Part shown: piece after piece, positions 37,155 through 46,129 of the stretch
How positions within the stretch are numbered: the first letter of the stretch is position 1
Layout: each line of letters starts with the position of its first letter
Assembly (NCBI GenBank): GCA_019695175.1
Contig: JAIBAM010000001.1
Span: 62,001 to 126,000 of the forward strand
Reading direction: 5' to 3'
From: Bdellovibrionales bacterium
GTDB lineage: Bacteria > Bdellovibrionota > Bdellovibrionia > Bdellovibrionales > UBA1609
Length of the DNA: 64,000 bases
Notes under the pieces: model-generated
What the model saw: only the letters and a program-made list of their open reading frames with translations
Told to the model about the DNA's origin: nothing
The model's database searches: none
Made by a program: the position numbers and the translations under genes

Positions 37155-37999
37155 TTAAAAAATTCAAAAATTATCTTATTGAAATTAAAAATTTATCCCG
37201 TGCAAATCAAGCCTTAATAAAAGGCCACATTATGATGCAGAATAGAACCATTGATCCTAAAATCCCTTATACTTGGGAGTTTTCAGGGTTTAGCCAAAAT
37301 GGAGAGGATGGCATCATTCACTTCCTTAGATCAAAATTAAATCACAGAAATCATTATTTTTTGGAAATAGGGGCTTCAGACGGAATTGAAAACAACACCT
37401 CTTGGCTTTTAATAGCTGAGAAATATAATGGTGTCTTTGTAGAAGGCAATAAGAATCTGGCAGAACGTATTAACCGAACAATATTACATCACCACATTGG
37501 CGCAAAATGCCTAAATGTTTTTGTTACCATTCAAACCGTTGAAAAAATATATAAAGAATTGTTGTACAAAAACCCTGATGTTTTCTCTTTGGATATTGAT
37601 GGAAATGACTATTTTATTGCAGAAAAACTTTTATCTCTTGGGTTTAGACCAAAAATAATTGTAGTTGAATATAATTCCGCCTATGGACCTGAAAGAAAAA
37701 TTTCAATTAATTATAATAAGTATTTTAATTTTTTACAGCACCACTCTTCGTTATTATATTATGGGGTTTCCATCTCAGCTTGGAAATCATTATTTGATAA
37801 ACATAACTATAGTTTTGTAACAGTTGAAAGCTGTGGTGTTAATGCCTTTTTTATAGACAAAAATGAATTTAACAAAGATTTTATCAATGAAATTAATGGG
37901 GTTCATTTTCAAGAAAATCAATATCAGCTTAAAAAGTTTGGAATCACACATGAAAAACAATTTGCACTAGTTGAAAAAGAGTTCTTCTGTGAGCTCTAA
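37151..37999 (+). CDS. FkbM-like methyltransferase family protein
   Basis: 282 aa. SAM-binding-like motif FLEIGASDGIENN (about 70-82) and the VFSLDIDGNDYFI acidic segment (about 145-157) are as in the FkbM-type methyltransferase group. Its partner substrate is unknown; methylation of a sugar in the polysaccharide is inferred from the neighbours. Starts inside the end of wzx (ATGA overlap). Confidence 0.65.
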   Translation: MIKKFKNYLIEIKNLSRANQALIKGHIMMQNRTIDPKIPYTWEFSGFSQNGEDGIIHFLRSKLNHRNHYFLEIGASDGIENNTSWLLIAEKYNGVFVEGNKNLAERINRTILHHHIGAKCLNVFVTIQTVEKIYKELLYKNPDVFSLDIDGNDYFIAEKLLSLGFRPKIIVVEYNSAYGPERKISINYNKYFNFLQHHSSLLYYGVSISAWKSLFDKHNYSFVTVESCGVNAFFIDKNEFNKDFINEINGVHFQENQYQLKKFGITHEKQFALVEKEFFCEL

Positions 38000-38014
38000 A
38001 ATTTAGGATTTGCG

Positions 38015-39067
38015 ATGGCAACCAAAAATATACCTTCTTACAAATACTCGCTTTCAATTTGTATTGCTACTTATAACCGCGGACTTTATTTAGCTTCAAC
38101 ACTTGACAGTCTTGCCCCTCAAATTACGAAATCTGTTGAGCTAATAGTTGTTGATGGGAATTCAACAGATAACACCTCCGAAATTATAAAAAAATATAAA
38201 AATTCTCTAAAAAATTTTCGATACTTTCAAGAACCTACAAATTCTGGAGTCGATATCGACTATGATAGGGCAGTTATGTATGCCCAAGGAGAGTTTTGTT
38301 GGCTAATGACTGACGACGATTTGGTTAAACAATGTGCCGTGGAAACAATTTTAAATAAAATTAACAAAAAAAGGGATTTAATTATTTTAAATTCTGAGGT
38401 TAAAGATAAGGAGTTGAGAAAAATATTAGAATCCCGCCGTTTAAATCTTGAGGAAGACACTCAGTTTAATTCAGCTTCATTTGGTGAATTCTTTTCAAAA
38501 TTTTCTAACTACATGTCATTCATTGGCTGCATTGTAATAAGACGTAGTCTTTGGTTATCAAGAAATAGGTCCATTTTTTATGGCTCTCTTTTTATTCATA
38601 TTGGAGTTATTTTCCAAAATACCTATATAAATGAAATATATATAATCTCCCAACCGTTATTAACGATACGATACGGTAACGCTATGTGGACGCCTAGAAC
38701 TTTTGAGATTTGGATCTTCAAATGGCCACAGCTCATATGGTCTTTTAAGCACTTTTCCGATGAAGTGAAGCTTTCTGTCGTTCCTAAAAATCCCATGAAA
38801 AATTTGAAACTACTTTTTTATCATCGAGCTCTTGGTGGATATAATTACGCTGAATACAAAAAAATTAATAAACAAAGTTTATCTAAATTTAATAGTTTGG
38901 CAGCATTTATATTATCAATATTTCCAGGTCGCATTGCAGCGCTGATTAGTGTATTGTTCTTTATGATTTTAAAAAAATCTCATTCAGAATCGAAATTAAA
39001 AGTTTATGATATTTTGAACTGTAGCAATGGTAAATTTCTTACTAATTTTTTGACTAATGAAAAATGA
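38015..39067 (+). CDS. GT2-family glycosyltransferase (abequosyltransferase-like)
   Basis: 350 aa. GT-A fold with SICIATYNRGLYLASTLDSL (about 12-31), ELIVVDGNSTDNT and the metal-binding FCWLMTDDDLVKQ (about 92-104). It resembles RfbV/WbaV-type transferases, which add a dideoxy sugar, so a 6-deoxy or branched sugar donor is plausible. A C-terminal hydrophobic stretch (about 298-318) suggests membrane association. It overlaps the next gene by four bases. Confidence 0.8.
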   Translation: MATKNIPSYKYSLSICIATYNRGLYLASTLDSLAPQITKSVELIVVDGNSTDNTSEIIKKYKNSLKNFRYFQEPTNSGVDIDYDRAVMYAQGEFCWLMTDDDLVKQCAVETILNKINKKRDLIILNSEVKDKELRKILESRRLNLEEDTQFNSASFGEFFSKFSNYMSFIGCIVIRRSLWLSRNRSIFYGSLFIHIGVIFQNTYINEIYIISQPLLTIRYGNAMWTPRTFEIWIFKWPQLIWSFKHFSDEVKLSVVPKNPMKNLKLLFYHRALGGYNYAEYKKINKQSLSKFNSLAAFILSIFPGRIAALISVLFFMILKKSHSESKLKVYDILNCSNGKFLTNFLTNEK

Positions 39068-40050
39068 CAAAAGACAATCTTAAACTCAAGTCAGCTATTG
39101 TTACTGGAATCTCAGGGCAAGATGGCATTCTTTTAACTGAACTTCTTCTAGCCAAAAATTACTTAGTCTATGGAATAACTAGAAGTATTAGTAACTGTAG
39201 AAAAAGGATCCCAACTGAATATATCGACAAAATAAATTTATTAGAATGGGACTTTAAAAATGAAAGTGTATTAAAAGCATACATTCAAACCATCCACCCA
39301 AATGAGTTTTATAATTTTGCTGGCTTTTCATCTGGAGCCGGAATGTATAACAATGCAACGGAAATGTTAGATGTGAACTCCAAGTCGGTCATGTTAATTC
39401 TTGAAAGCATAAAAAGCTCAAGTCCATCAACTCGGTTCCTCCAAGCCTCAAGCAGCGAAATGTATGGTAATTGCAGGGAAACCCCTCAAACTGAAGAGAC
39501 ACCTTTCAATCCGCGTAGCCCTTACGGAGCCACTAAATTACTTTCTCATAATTTGGTGTCCATATACAGAGAAAGATATCAAATTTTTGCTACCTCTGCA
39601 ATTTTATATAACCACGAAAGCATCTATAGAACTGATGACTTCATCAGCAGAAAAATAAGTATGTCTGTTGCAAAAATTAAAAACAATTTTTCTACAAAAA
39701 TTGTTTTAGGGAACCTAGAGGCCGTTAGAGATTGGGGATGTGCGAGAGATTTTGCAAAAGGGATGTGGTTAATTTTACAAAACCCAGACCCTACAGATTT
39801 TATATTATCTACAGGAAAACTGCATTCTGTAAAAGATATGTGCAAAATTGCCTTTGCATATGCTGGATTAGATTATAGAAATCATGTGAGTGTAAGTTCA
39901 GAATTCTACCGCCCCAATGAAATATTTCCCTTGGTTGGAAACCCTAATAAGTCTTTTAGAAAGTTGGGATGGAAAAATGAAACAAGTTTTGAGGAAATGA
40001 TTGAGAAACTAGTTATCCACGATTTAAATCTATTAAAAAAATCGCTTTAG
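39064..40050 (+). CDS. GMD-like NDP-sugar dehydratase/epimerase (second copy)
   Basis: 328 aa SDR enzyme resembling GMD: TGISGQDGILLTELLLAKNY (15-34), ASSSEMYG, SPYGATK (Tyr-x3-Lys), NHESIYRTDDFISRK, LGNLEAVRDWGCARDFAKGMW, and EFYRPNEIFPLVG. It is clearly a paralogue of the gmd gene 4.5 kb upstream, with the catalytic residues retained but a shorter C-terminal region. It may be a 4-reductase/RMD-type or a dehydratase with a different nucleotide sugar. Overlaps the GT2 gene by four bases. Confidence 0.8.
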   Translation: MTKDNLKLKSAIVTGISGQDGILLTELLLAKNYLVYGITRSISNCRKRIPTEYIDKINLLEWDFKNESVLKAYIQTIHPNEFYNFAGFSSGAGMYNNATEMLDVNSKSVMLILESIKSSSPSTRFLQASSSEMYGNCRETPQTEETPFNPRSPYGATKLLSHNLVSIYRERYQIFATSAILYNHESIYRTDDFISRKISMSVAKIKNNFSTKIVLGNLEAVRDWGCARDFAKGMWLILQNPDPTDFILSTGKLHSVKDMCKIAFAYAGLDYRNHVSVSSEFYRPNEIFPLVGNPNKSFRKLGWKNETSFEEMIEKLVIHDLNLLKKSL

Positions 40051-40062
40051 AGGAAAATTCAG

Positions 40063-41301
40063 ATGTTTAAAGAAATTAAGAGCTGTAGGATTTGCCAAAA
40101 TAAAAATTTAATCCCAGTTGTAAATCTAGGGAATCAAATGTTGACTGGGGTTTTTCCAAAAGAAGAATCTCAAAAAGTCACTGTTGGACCTTTAGTTTTA
40201 GTAAAATGTTATGGCGAAAATTCATGTGGCCTACTTCAGCTAAAACATACTTATAATTTAGAAGAAATGTATGGTTTAAACTATGGTTACAGATCTGGGT
40301 TGAATCAATCAATGGTAACTCATTTAACTAAGAAAGTTCAAAAAATCATTGAAAGTATTTCTCTCTCAAAAGGAGATTTAGTTATAGATATAGGCAGTAA
40401 TGATGGTACTACTTTGCGAGCTTACCCCTTGAACCTTGACTTAAACCTTGTTGGTGTAGACCCTACCGGGATCAAGTTTGCACAATATTATCCAAATAAC
40501 GCGCAATTGATTCCTAATTTTTTTAGCCCAGAATTAATAAAAGAACTATTCCCAAAAACAAAAGCAAAAATCGTAACCTCATTCTCCATGTTTTATGATT
40601 TGGAAAACCCAATGCAGTTCATGCAAGATATTTTTGATATATTGGATGAATCTGGAGTGTGGGTCTTTGAACAAAGCTATATGCCCACCATGCTAAAAAC
40701 AAATTCCTACGATACTATTTGTCATGAACATTTAGAATTTTACGGACTTTCACAAATCAAATGGATGACTGATAAAATTGGATTTAAAATTATTGACGTT
40801 GAGTTCAATGATATAAACGGAGGAAGTTTTTCAGTAACAGTTCAAAAAAATCACGCTGATTTATCTGAGAGTTCAAAGGTGAGGTCTATTCTAGACTCCG
40901 AGAAACTTTTAAAGTTGGACACAATCACGCCCTACATCTCGTTCCAAGAAAGAATCGAACAGTCAAAGAGGGCTTTGATAGATTTTTTAAATAAATCAAA
41001 ACTGCAAGGAAAGAAAGTTGCCGCCCTTGGTGCCTCAACAAAAGGAAACGTAATTTTACAATACTGCAACATAAAGAAAGACCTTGTTTCTTTCGTTGGA
41101 GAAGTAAATTTTGAAAAATTTCAATGTTACACTCCAGGTGTCTATTTACCTATTATTGAAGAAAATCAATTATTACAAAAAAACTGTGACTACTTACTAA
41201 TTCTGCCCTGGCACTTTAAGAATTTTTTTATATCAAATAAAAAGTTTTCAGGAATAAATCTAGTTTTTCCCTTACCGGAATTTCATATTGTCAGACCTTA
41301 A
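40063..41301 (+). CDS. C-methyltransferase of deoxysugar synthesis (NovU/TylCIII-like)
   Basis: SAM-dependent C-methyltransferase, 412 aa. N-terminal zinc-binding segment (CRICQN ... CYGENSCG, about 7-58). The SAM motif VIDIGSNDGTTLRAY (about 108-122). Then YDLENPMQFMQDIFDILDESGVWVFEQSYM and DTICHEHLEFYGL. The C-terminal methyltransferase-associated domain contains KKVAALGASTKGNVILQYC. Such enzymes put a methyl group on a keto-deoxysugar. Next to two GMD-like genes it suggests a branched 6-deoxyhexose (inference). Confidence 0.85.
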   Translation: MFKEIKSCRICQNKNLIPVVNLGNQMLTGVFPKEESQKVTVGPLVLVKCYGENSCGLLQLKHTYNLEEMYGLNYGYRSGLNQSMVTHLTKKVQKIIESISLSKGDLVIDIGSNDGTTLRAYPLNLDLNLVGVDPTGIKFAQYYPNNAQLIPNFFSPELIKELFPKTKAKIVTSFSMFYDLENPMQFMQDIFDILDESGVWVFEQSYMPTMLKTNSYDTICHEHLEFYGLSQIKWMTDKIGFKIIDVEFNDINGGSFSVTVQKNHADLSESSKVRSILDSEKLLKLDTITPYISFQERIEQSKRALIDFLNKSKLQGKKVAALGASTKGNVILQYCNIKKDLVSFVGEVNFEKFQCYTPGVYLPIIEENQLLQKNCDYLLILPWHFKNFFISNKKFSGINLVFPLPEFHIVRP

Positions 41302-41320
41302 GTATTTAATAAAAATTTTG

Positions 41321-42358
41321 TTAATTTTGATTTTTATTTTTTAAAATTTCTAACATTTGATTTCCAAAAATATTATCAGGCTCGAGCAAGTTCCCTTCAG
41401 CCCATTCATTCCATGATTTTATGAAGATTAGTTCTTGACTTGGATTAAAGGCAAAAACTTCTTCGACATGTTTTTGAAAACTTGCCAAGTCAAAATCGTT
41501 CAAAACCACACCCCTTTTTCCATGTCTTGGGGTAGTGTCCCAACCAGAGAATATAGTGGGAATAAATTTATTGTTTGAGCTAAAATCTTTATAGATATTT
41601 CTCATCATTGCTGGAAAGGAATACTTCATAGGGCCAAAAACCGTAAATTTGTAATCTCTAATAAGTTTTTCAAGAATTTTTTGAAAAAAAGTGCGATTTT
41701 TAAACATAGACGGACTATGTGCAAATCCTTGAAAAAAATTGTTATATTTAAAATGGGGAATGAATTGGTCTGATATAAAATACATCCCATCAAACCCTTC
41801 TCTTTGTATAAGCTCTTCCCATGTCAAATAAAAAGCATCAAAATCAGGAATATCTTGAGGCTTAAATATACTTATCAATGGTCTGTTTTTGATTTTTATA
41901 TAATTAGGATTGGAAAAGTGAGGTAAATAACTATAAAAAAAAGCTTTGTAGTCTTTTTTACCAAGATAGGTTTGTCTTTTCAAAAGTATCCCTTTCGACT
42001 TATCAACCCAATCATGATTTGCCCAAGCCAAACAATACTTAACATGACTCTGAGGCCTTAATAGTAGGTCCAACGGCTTTTCTAAAAGCTTCTCACCATT
42101 ACCAAACCAATAAGTCCAAAAGCAAAAACCTTCTATGCTGTGTTCATTTGCCAACCGATACTGTCTTTCAAGAATACTTGGGTCCAACAAATCGTAATAA
42201 CCAAGATTTCCAGGAAATCTTAATTTATGGCCTTTAAAATAAGGTTTCCATTTTTTAAGAGCTGTCCACTCAGTATACCCAGCTCCCCACCACATATCAT
42301 TTTCCTTTATTCGATGGAATTGAGGCAAATGATATGCAATTAGTCTTTTTTTAAGCAC
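41321..42358 (-). CDS. WbsX-like (GH99-like domain) polysaccharide protein
   Basis: 345 aa from GTG 42358, which has GAGGAG five bases upstream; the ATG at 42385 lacks an SD. It starts LKKRLIAYHLPQFHRIKEND, followed by WWGAGYTEW, GYYDLLDPSILERQ, EGFCFWTYWFG, CLAWANHDW, and ends with FIKSWNEWAEGNLLEPD. This is the glycosyltransferase WbsX / GH99-like family common in O-antigen loci. Transferase or hydrolase activity is not settled for the family. Convergent with the C-methyltransferase. Confidence 0.85.
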   Translation of the reverse strand: MLKKRLIAYHLPQFHRIKENDMWWGAGYTEWTALKKWKPYFKGHKLRFPGNLGYYDLLDPSILERQYRLANEHSIEGFCFWTYWFGNGEKLLEKPLDLLLRPQSHVKYCLAWANHDWVDKSKGILLKRQTYLGKKDYKAFFYSYLPHFSNPNYIKIKNRPLISIFKPQDIPDFDAFYLTWEELIQREGFDGMYFISDQFIPHFKYNNFFQGFAHSPSMFKNRTFFQKILEKLIRDYKFTVFGPMKYSFPAMMRNIYKDFSSNNKFIPTIFSGWDTTPRHGKRGVVLNDFDLASFQKHVEEVFAFNPSQELIFIKSWNEWAEGNLLEPDNIFGNQMLEILKNKNQN

Positions 42359-42506
42359 ACAAACTCCTCTAAACCCATTTTGCATAAAATCTTTTTTTGT
42401 AAAATGGGTTGCCTTTGGGTCTTAATTTTAAAAATCTATTAACATTTCATATATTCTAAACGCACCTGAGAAAGCAATTGCTCACTATGGAAGCAGCGGT
42501 TTATAT

Positions 42507-43727
42507 ATGGTTTCTATGCATATTAATCTCTTTTCCTATGGTTTTTGGCCCGAGGATTTTGTTATTAATGACTTTGCCCAAACCCTTGCTGAAAAGGGCC
42601 ACACCATTAATGTTATTACCGGTCTTCCTAATTATCCAAAGGGGTCTTTTTTTTCAGGATACTCTCTCTTCCGAGGACCCTACCGGCAAAATTATGGCAA
42701 AGTTAAAATTCATCGTTATCCCATTTTCCCACGTAAAAAAGGGTTTAAGTTTTTAGCTTTAAATTATATCTCCCATTTTTTGGGAGCTGTCCCCCTTCAA
42801 TTTTGTATACCAAAAGCAGAGTGGGCTTTTGTATATGCTATTTCACCAATCACAATTGCTATTCCTGCTATTCTTTGGTCCAAACTCAACAAAAAAAAAA
42901 TCTGTCTTTGGATTCAAGATTTATGGCCCGACAGTGTCATTGCTGTGGGAGGGACAACCCAAAACAGCTTCACTCACAAAATCCTTAGTTTTTTGGTCCA
43001 ATGGATTTACTCCCAAATGGACTTAATTTTTATTCAATCTCCAGCTTTCCTTGAAAGTATAGAACGATTTAAATACCAAGGTCCCGTACACTATATTCCC
43101 AATTGGGCACCAAGTTTTGACTTTCAAAATGCCTCACCCCCCACCTGGTTTCATAAAAAGCCCAACACCTTTAATATCACGTTTGCTGGAAATGTAGGGA
43201 GGGCCCAGGATTTAGAAACCATCATTGAAATAGCTGAAATTTTGAGACCGCAAACTCAAATCCAATTTTCCATTGTTGGAGAAGGATCTGCACTTGAGAG
43301 TTTGAAAACACTCGTATCACAAAAAAAATTATACAATGTTGTTTTTTATGGCCGAAGACCCTTGGAAGACATGCCTGGATTATTTAAAGAAAGCGAAGCC
43401 CTCTTGGTTTCCTTAAAAAGGGATCCACTTTTTCAAAAAACGATACCTTCAAAGTTACAGTCCTATATGGCGGCAGGAAAACCGATTGTTGGAAACTTAG
43501 GTGGAATTGGCGCCTCACTTATCAATCAAATTGGCTGCGGAGTTGCTGTACCTGTTGAAGATGCCAGGGTTTTAGCTGATAGTATTCTTGTAATGGCTCA
43601 AAAATCCTCTGCTGAAAGAGAAAAAATGGGTGATTTAGGTAAAAAATACTTCCTCGATCATTTTCAAAAAGATGCAATTATTAACAAAATAGTTGATCAT
43701 CTGATTCTTTCTAATAGGAATCATTGA
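42507..43727 (+). CDS. wbuB: WbuB-like GT4 glycosyltransferase
   Basis: 406 aa GT-B transferase. It has FWPEDFVINDFAQTLAEKGH, ITGLPNYPKG (characteristic of the WbuB/WcaI group), LWIQDLWPDSV, NITFAGNVGRAQDLETIIE and FGR-type RRPLEDMPGLF, and ends in the GT4 donor region KTIPSKLQSYMAAGKPIV. WbuB proteins transfer L-FucNAc-type sugars next to fnlABC genes in E. coli O26. Here fnlA- and fnlC-like genes follow directly, which supports an L-sugar donor. Start ATG 42507 or 42516 uncertain. Confidence 0.85.
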   Translation: MVSMHINLFSYGFWPEDFVINDFAQTLAEKGHTINVITGLPNYPKGSFFSGYSLFRGPYRQNYGKVKIHRYPIFPRKKGFKFLALNYISHFLGAVPLQFCIPKAEWAFVYAISPITIAIPAILWSKLNKKKICLWIQDLWPDSVIAVGGTTQNSFTHKILSFLVQWIYSQMDLIFIQSPAFLESIERFKYQGPVHYIPNWAPSFDFQNASPPTWFHKKPNTFNITFAGNVGRAQDLETIIEIAEILRPQTQIQFSIVGEGSALESLKTLVSQKKLYNVVFYGRRPLEDMPGLFKESEALLVSLKRDPLFQKTIPSKLQSYMAAGKPIVGNLGGIGASLINQIGCGVAVPVEDARVLADSILVMAQKSSAEREKMGDLGKKYFLDHFQKDAIINKIVDHLILSNRNH

Positions 43728-43893
43728 TCTAATTGTAGCCGCGGAGAATGAAGGGGCCGTTTTTAGGGATTATTAGCGGGTATATACATAAAACTTTCCG
43801 AAATGAAATGTGCTTTATTAGAATTACCATCCCTTAACCAACGCTAAAGAAGGGCCTCGACTCAAAAAAATAAAAAAAGGAAATGGGTAAAAA

Positions 43894-44976
43894 ATGAATA
43901 AAAATACTTACTTTAATGACAAGACTATTTTAGTAACGGGCGGAACCGGTTCTATGGGAAGAACCTTTGTTAGAAGAGTCTTGACCGGTGAAATGGGCAC
44001 TCCACGAAAAATAATAGTTATGTCCCGGGATGAAGGAAAGCAGCATTATATGCGACTTTCTTATTTACATAAAAAAGTAACTACTGAAGAAGTGGTTTAC
44101 AACAATTTTAAAAACCTTCTCGAATTTCGTATAGGAGATGTGAGAGATTATTCTGATGTTTGCTCCTCCATAAAAAATGCTGATATTGTTGTTAATGCGG
44201 CGGCGCTGAAACAAGTTCCCACTTGTGAATATTTTCCTGAGCAAGCGATTATGACCAATTGTCTAGGGGCTTACAATATTGTCAGAGCCATCAGAGAACA
44301 CAACTACCCAGTTCATACTGTTGTGGGAGTTTCCACTGATAAAGCTTGTAAACCCATAAATGCCATGGGGATGTCCAAGGCTCTCCAGGAGAGAGTCTTT
44401 ATTTCAGCCAATATTTCCAACCCAAAAACTAGATTTTTCTGCGTTCGTTATGGCAATGTTTTAGCCTCACGAGGCTCTGTGATTCCTCTTTTCCACGATC
44501 AGATTAAAAATGGCGGACCTGTAACTATTACTGATGAACGGATGACTCGGTTCCTTCTGAGTTTAGATGTTGCAGTGGATACGGTATTTAACGGGCTTTT
44601 GTATGGAAATTCTGGTGAAATTTTTGTTCCCCGAGCTCCAAGCTCACTTATGTCCAATGTGGCAAAGGCCCTCATCGGAAACCGCTCCATTCCTATTGAA
44701 ATAGTAGGAATTCGTCCGGGTGAAAAATTACACGAAATTATGATTTCTGATGAAGAGGCCCCCTTCGTAGCTCAGAGGGGCGATTACTACGCCATTCAAT
44801 CCATGCTTCCTGAACTAAACGGAAGGCCGATGGATCTGAATCAGTCTGTTTTAAAAAAGGAATTTTCATCTTCAGATAGTTTGTTGGATTATGAAGGAAC
44901 CCTGAGCCTTTTAAAGAAACATCGACTCATGCTAGAAGACAATTTCAATTTCAGCGAAGATGAGCTGGTAAGGTAA
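43894..44976 (+). CDS. fnlA: FnlA/CapE-like UDP-GlcNAc 4,6-dehydratase/5-epimerase
   Basis: 360 aa extended SDR enzyme. NAD motif GGTGSMG (16-22), AALKQVPTCE (103-112), STDK (147-150), and NAMGMSK, with Met158 where most SDRs have Tyr and Lys162 retained. This replacement is typical of the FnlA/CapE/WbpM family. Ends with IGIRPGEKLHEIMISDEE-type substrate loop (GIRPGEKLHE). It makes the 4-keto-6-deoxy intermediate on the way to UDP-L-FucNAc or UDP-L-QuiNAc. Followed eight bases later by fnlC. Confidence 0.9.
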   Translation: MNKNTYFNDKTILVTGGTGSMGRTFVRRVLTGEMGTPRKIIVMSRDEGKQHYMRLSYLHKKVTTEEVVYNNFKNLLEFRIGDVRDYSDVCSSIKNADIVVNAAALKQVPTCEYFPEQAIMTNCLGAYNIVRAIREHNYPVHTVVGVSTDKACKPINAMGMSKALQERVFISANISNPKTRFFCVRYGNVLASRGSVIPLFHDQIKNGGPVTITDERMTRFLLSLDVAVDTVFNGLLYGNSGEIFVPRAPSSLMSNVAKALIGNRSIPIEIVGIRPGEKLHEIMISDEEAPFVAQRGDYYAIQSMLPELNGRPMDLNQSVLKKEFSSSDSLLDYEGTLSLLKKHRLMLEDNFNFSEDELVR

Positions 44977-44984
44977 AGCTTAAA

Positions 44985-46097
44985 ATGAAAATTATGACTC
45001 TTGTTGGAACACGACCAGAAATTATAAAATTAAGCCGAGTTATTTCAGCACTAGACAAACACTTTTCCCAAATCCTGGTTCATACCGGTCAAAACTATGA
45101 CTATGAACTTAATGAAGTCTTTTTTAAAGAACTTGAAGTCAGAAAACCAGATCATTTCCTAAACGCTGCTGGAAGTGGCCCCATAGAAACCATTGCAAAA
45201 ATTTTGGTCGAATCAGATAAGATTATGGAAATTCATAACCCAGATGCCGTTTTACTCTATGGAGATACGAACTCTTGTCTTTCAGTTATTGCCGCCAAGA
45301 GACGTAAAATTCCCATTTTTCATATGGAAGCAGGCAACCGCAGTTTTGATCAAAGGGTTCCTGAGGAAATTAATCGAAAAGTTGTTGACCATCTCTCTGA
45401 TATCAATTTGCCATTGTCAGAACATGCCCGAAATTACCTTTTAAAAGAAGGCCTGCCCGCTGATAGAGTCATAAAAATTGGAAGTTGTATGAGAGAAGTT
45501 CTCAATTACTACAAACCCAAAATCGAAAAAAGTAACATTCTCCATCAATTACAAACCAAGACTTACGACTTCATTATGGCCAGCATCCATCGTGAAGAAA
45601 ATGTAGACTTTGAAGAAAACCTTGGTGGCATCCTAAAATCCATGGACTTACTGTCCACTCATTTAAACAAAAAAATATTTGTTTCCACACACCCAAGGAC
45701 CCAAAAGAAAATGCAAGCCATGGGTTTTATTAACTCAAATAAAAATGTGGAATATTTAAAACCCTTTGGATTTTTAGATTACATCAAACTACAAGAGAAC
45801 GCATTTTGTGTGATCTCAGATAGTGGAACGATTACCGAAGAAGCTTGTTTCCTGGGCGTTCCCGCAGTCACCATTCGCAATGCACATGAAAGACCTGAGG
45901 GAATGGATGTGGGGACGGTCATTATGTCTGGAACTTCGCCTGAAGACATTTTTAAAGCTGTAAAAATAGCTACCGAAACAAAGCTCGCTCCAATGATTGA
46001 TGGCTATGAGAGGGATAATGTTTCAGATCATGTGGTAAAATTGATACAAAGTTACACTCACTATGTGAACCGTTTTGTTTGGCGAAAAATGACTTAG
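44985..46097 (+). CDS. fnlC: FnlC/WecB-like UDP-HexNAc 2-epimerase
   Basis: 370 aa. Non-hydrolysing 2-epimerase fold: VGTRPEIIKLSRVI (7-20), HTGQNYDYELNEVFF, HMEAGNRSFDQRVPEEINRK and SDSGTITEEACFLGVPAVTIR. The wording around the HMEAGN block is that of FnlC/CapG rather than plain WecB. Acts last in the L-FucNAc/L-QuiNAc routes. A reductase gene between fnlA and fnlC is missing here; the RmlD-like gene at 8787-9668 could fill that step. Confidence 0.88.
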   Translation: MKIMTLVGTRPEIIKLSRVISALDKHFSQILVHTGQNYDYELNEVFFKELEVRKPDHFLNAAGSGPIETIAKILVESDKIMEIHNPDAVLLYGDTNSCLSVIAAKRRKIPIFHMEAGNRSFDQRVPEEINRKVVDHLSDINLPLSEHARNYLLKEGLPADRVIKIGSCMREVLNYYKPKIEKSNILHQLQTKTYDFIMASIHREENVDFEENLGGILKSMDLLSTHLNKKIFVSTHPRTQKKMQAMGFINSNKNVEYLKPFGFLDYIKLQENAFCVISDSGTITEEACFLGVPAVTIRNAHERPEGMDVGTVIMSGTSPEDIFKAVKIATETKLAPMIDGYERDNVSDHVVKLIQSYTHYVNRFVWRKMT

Positions 46098-46129
46098 GAG
46101 ACTGCAATAAAACCCCTGTAACCCCAGGT

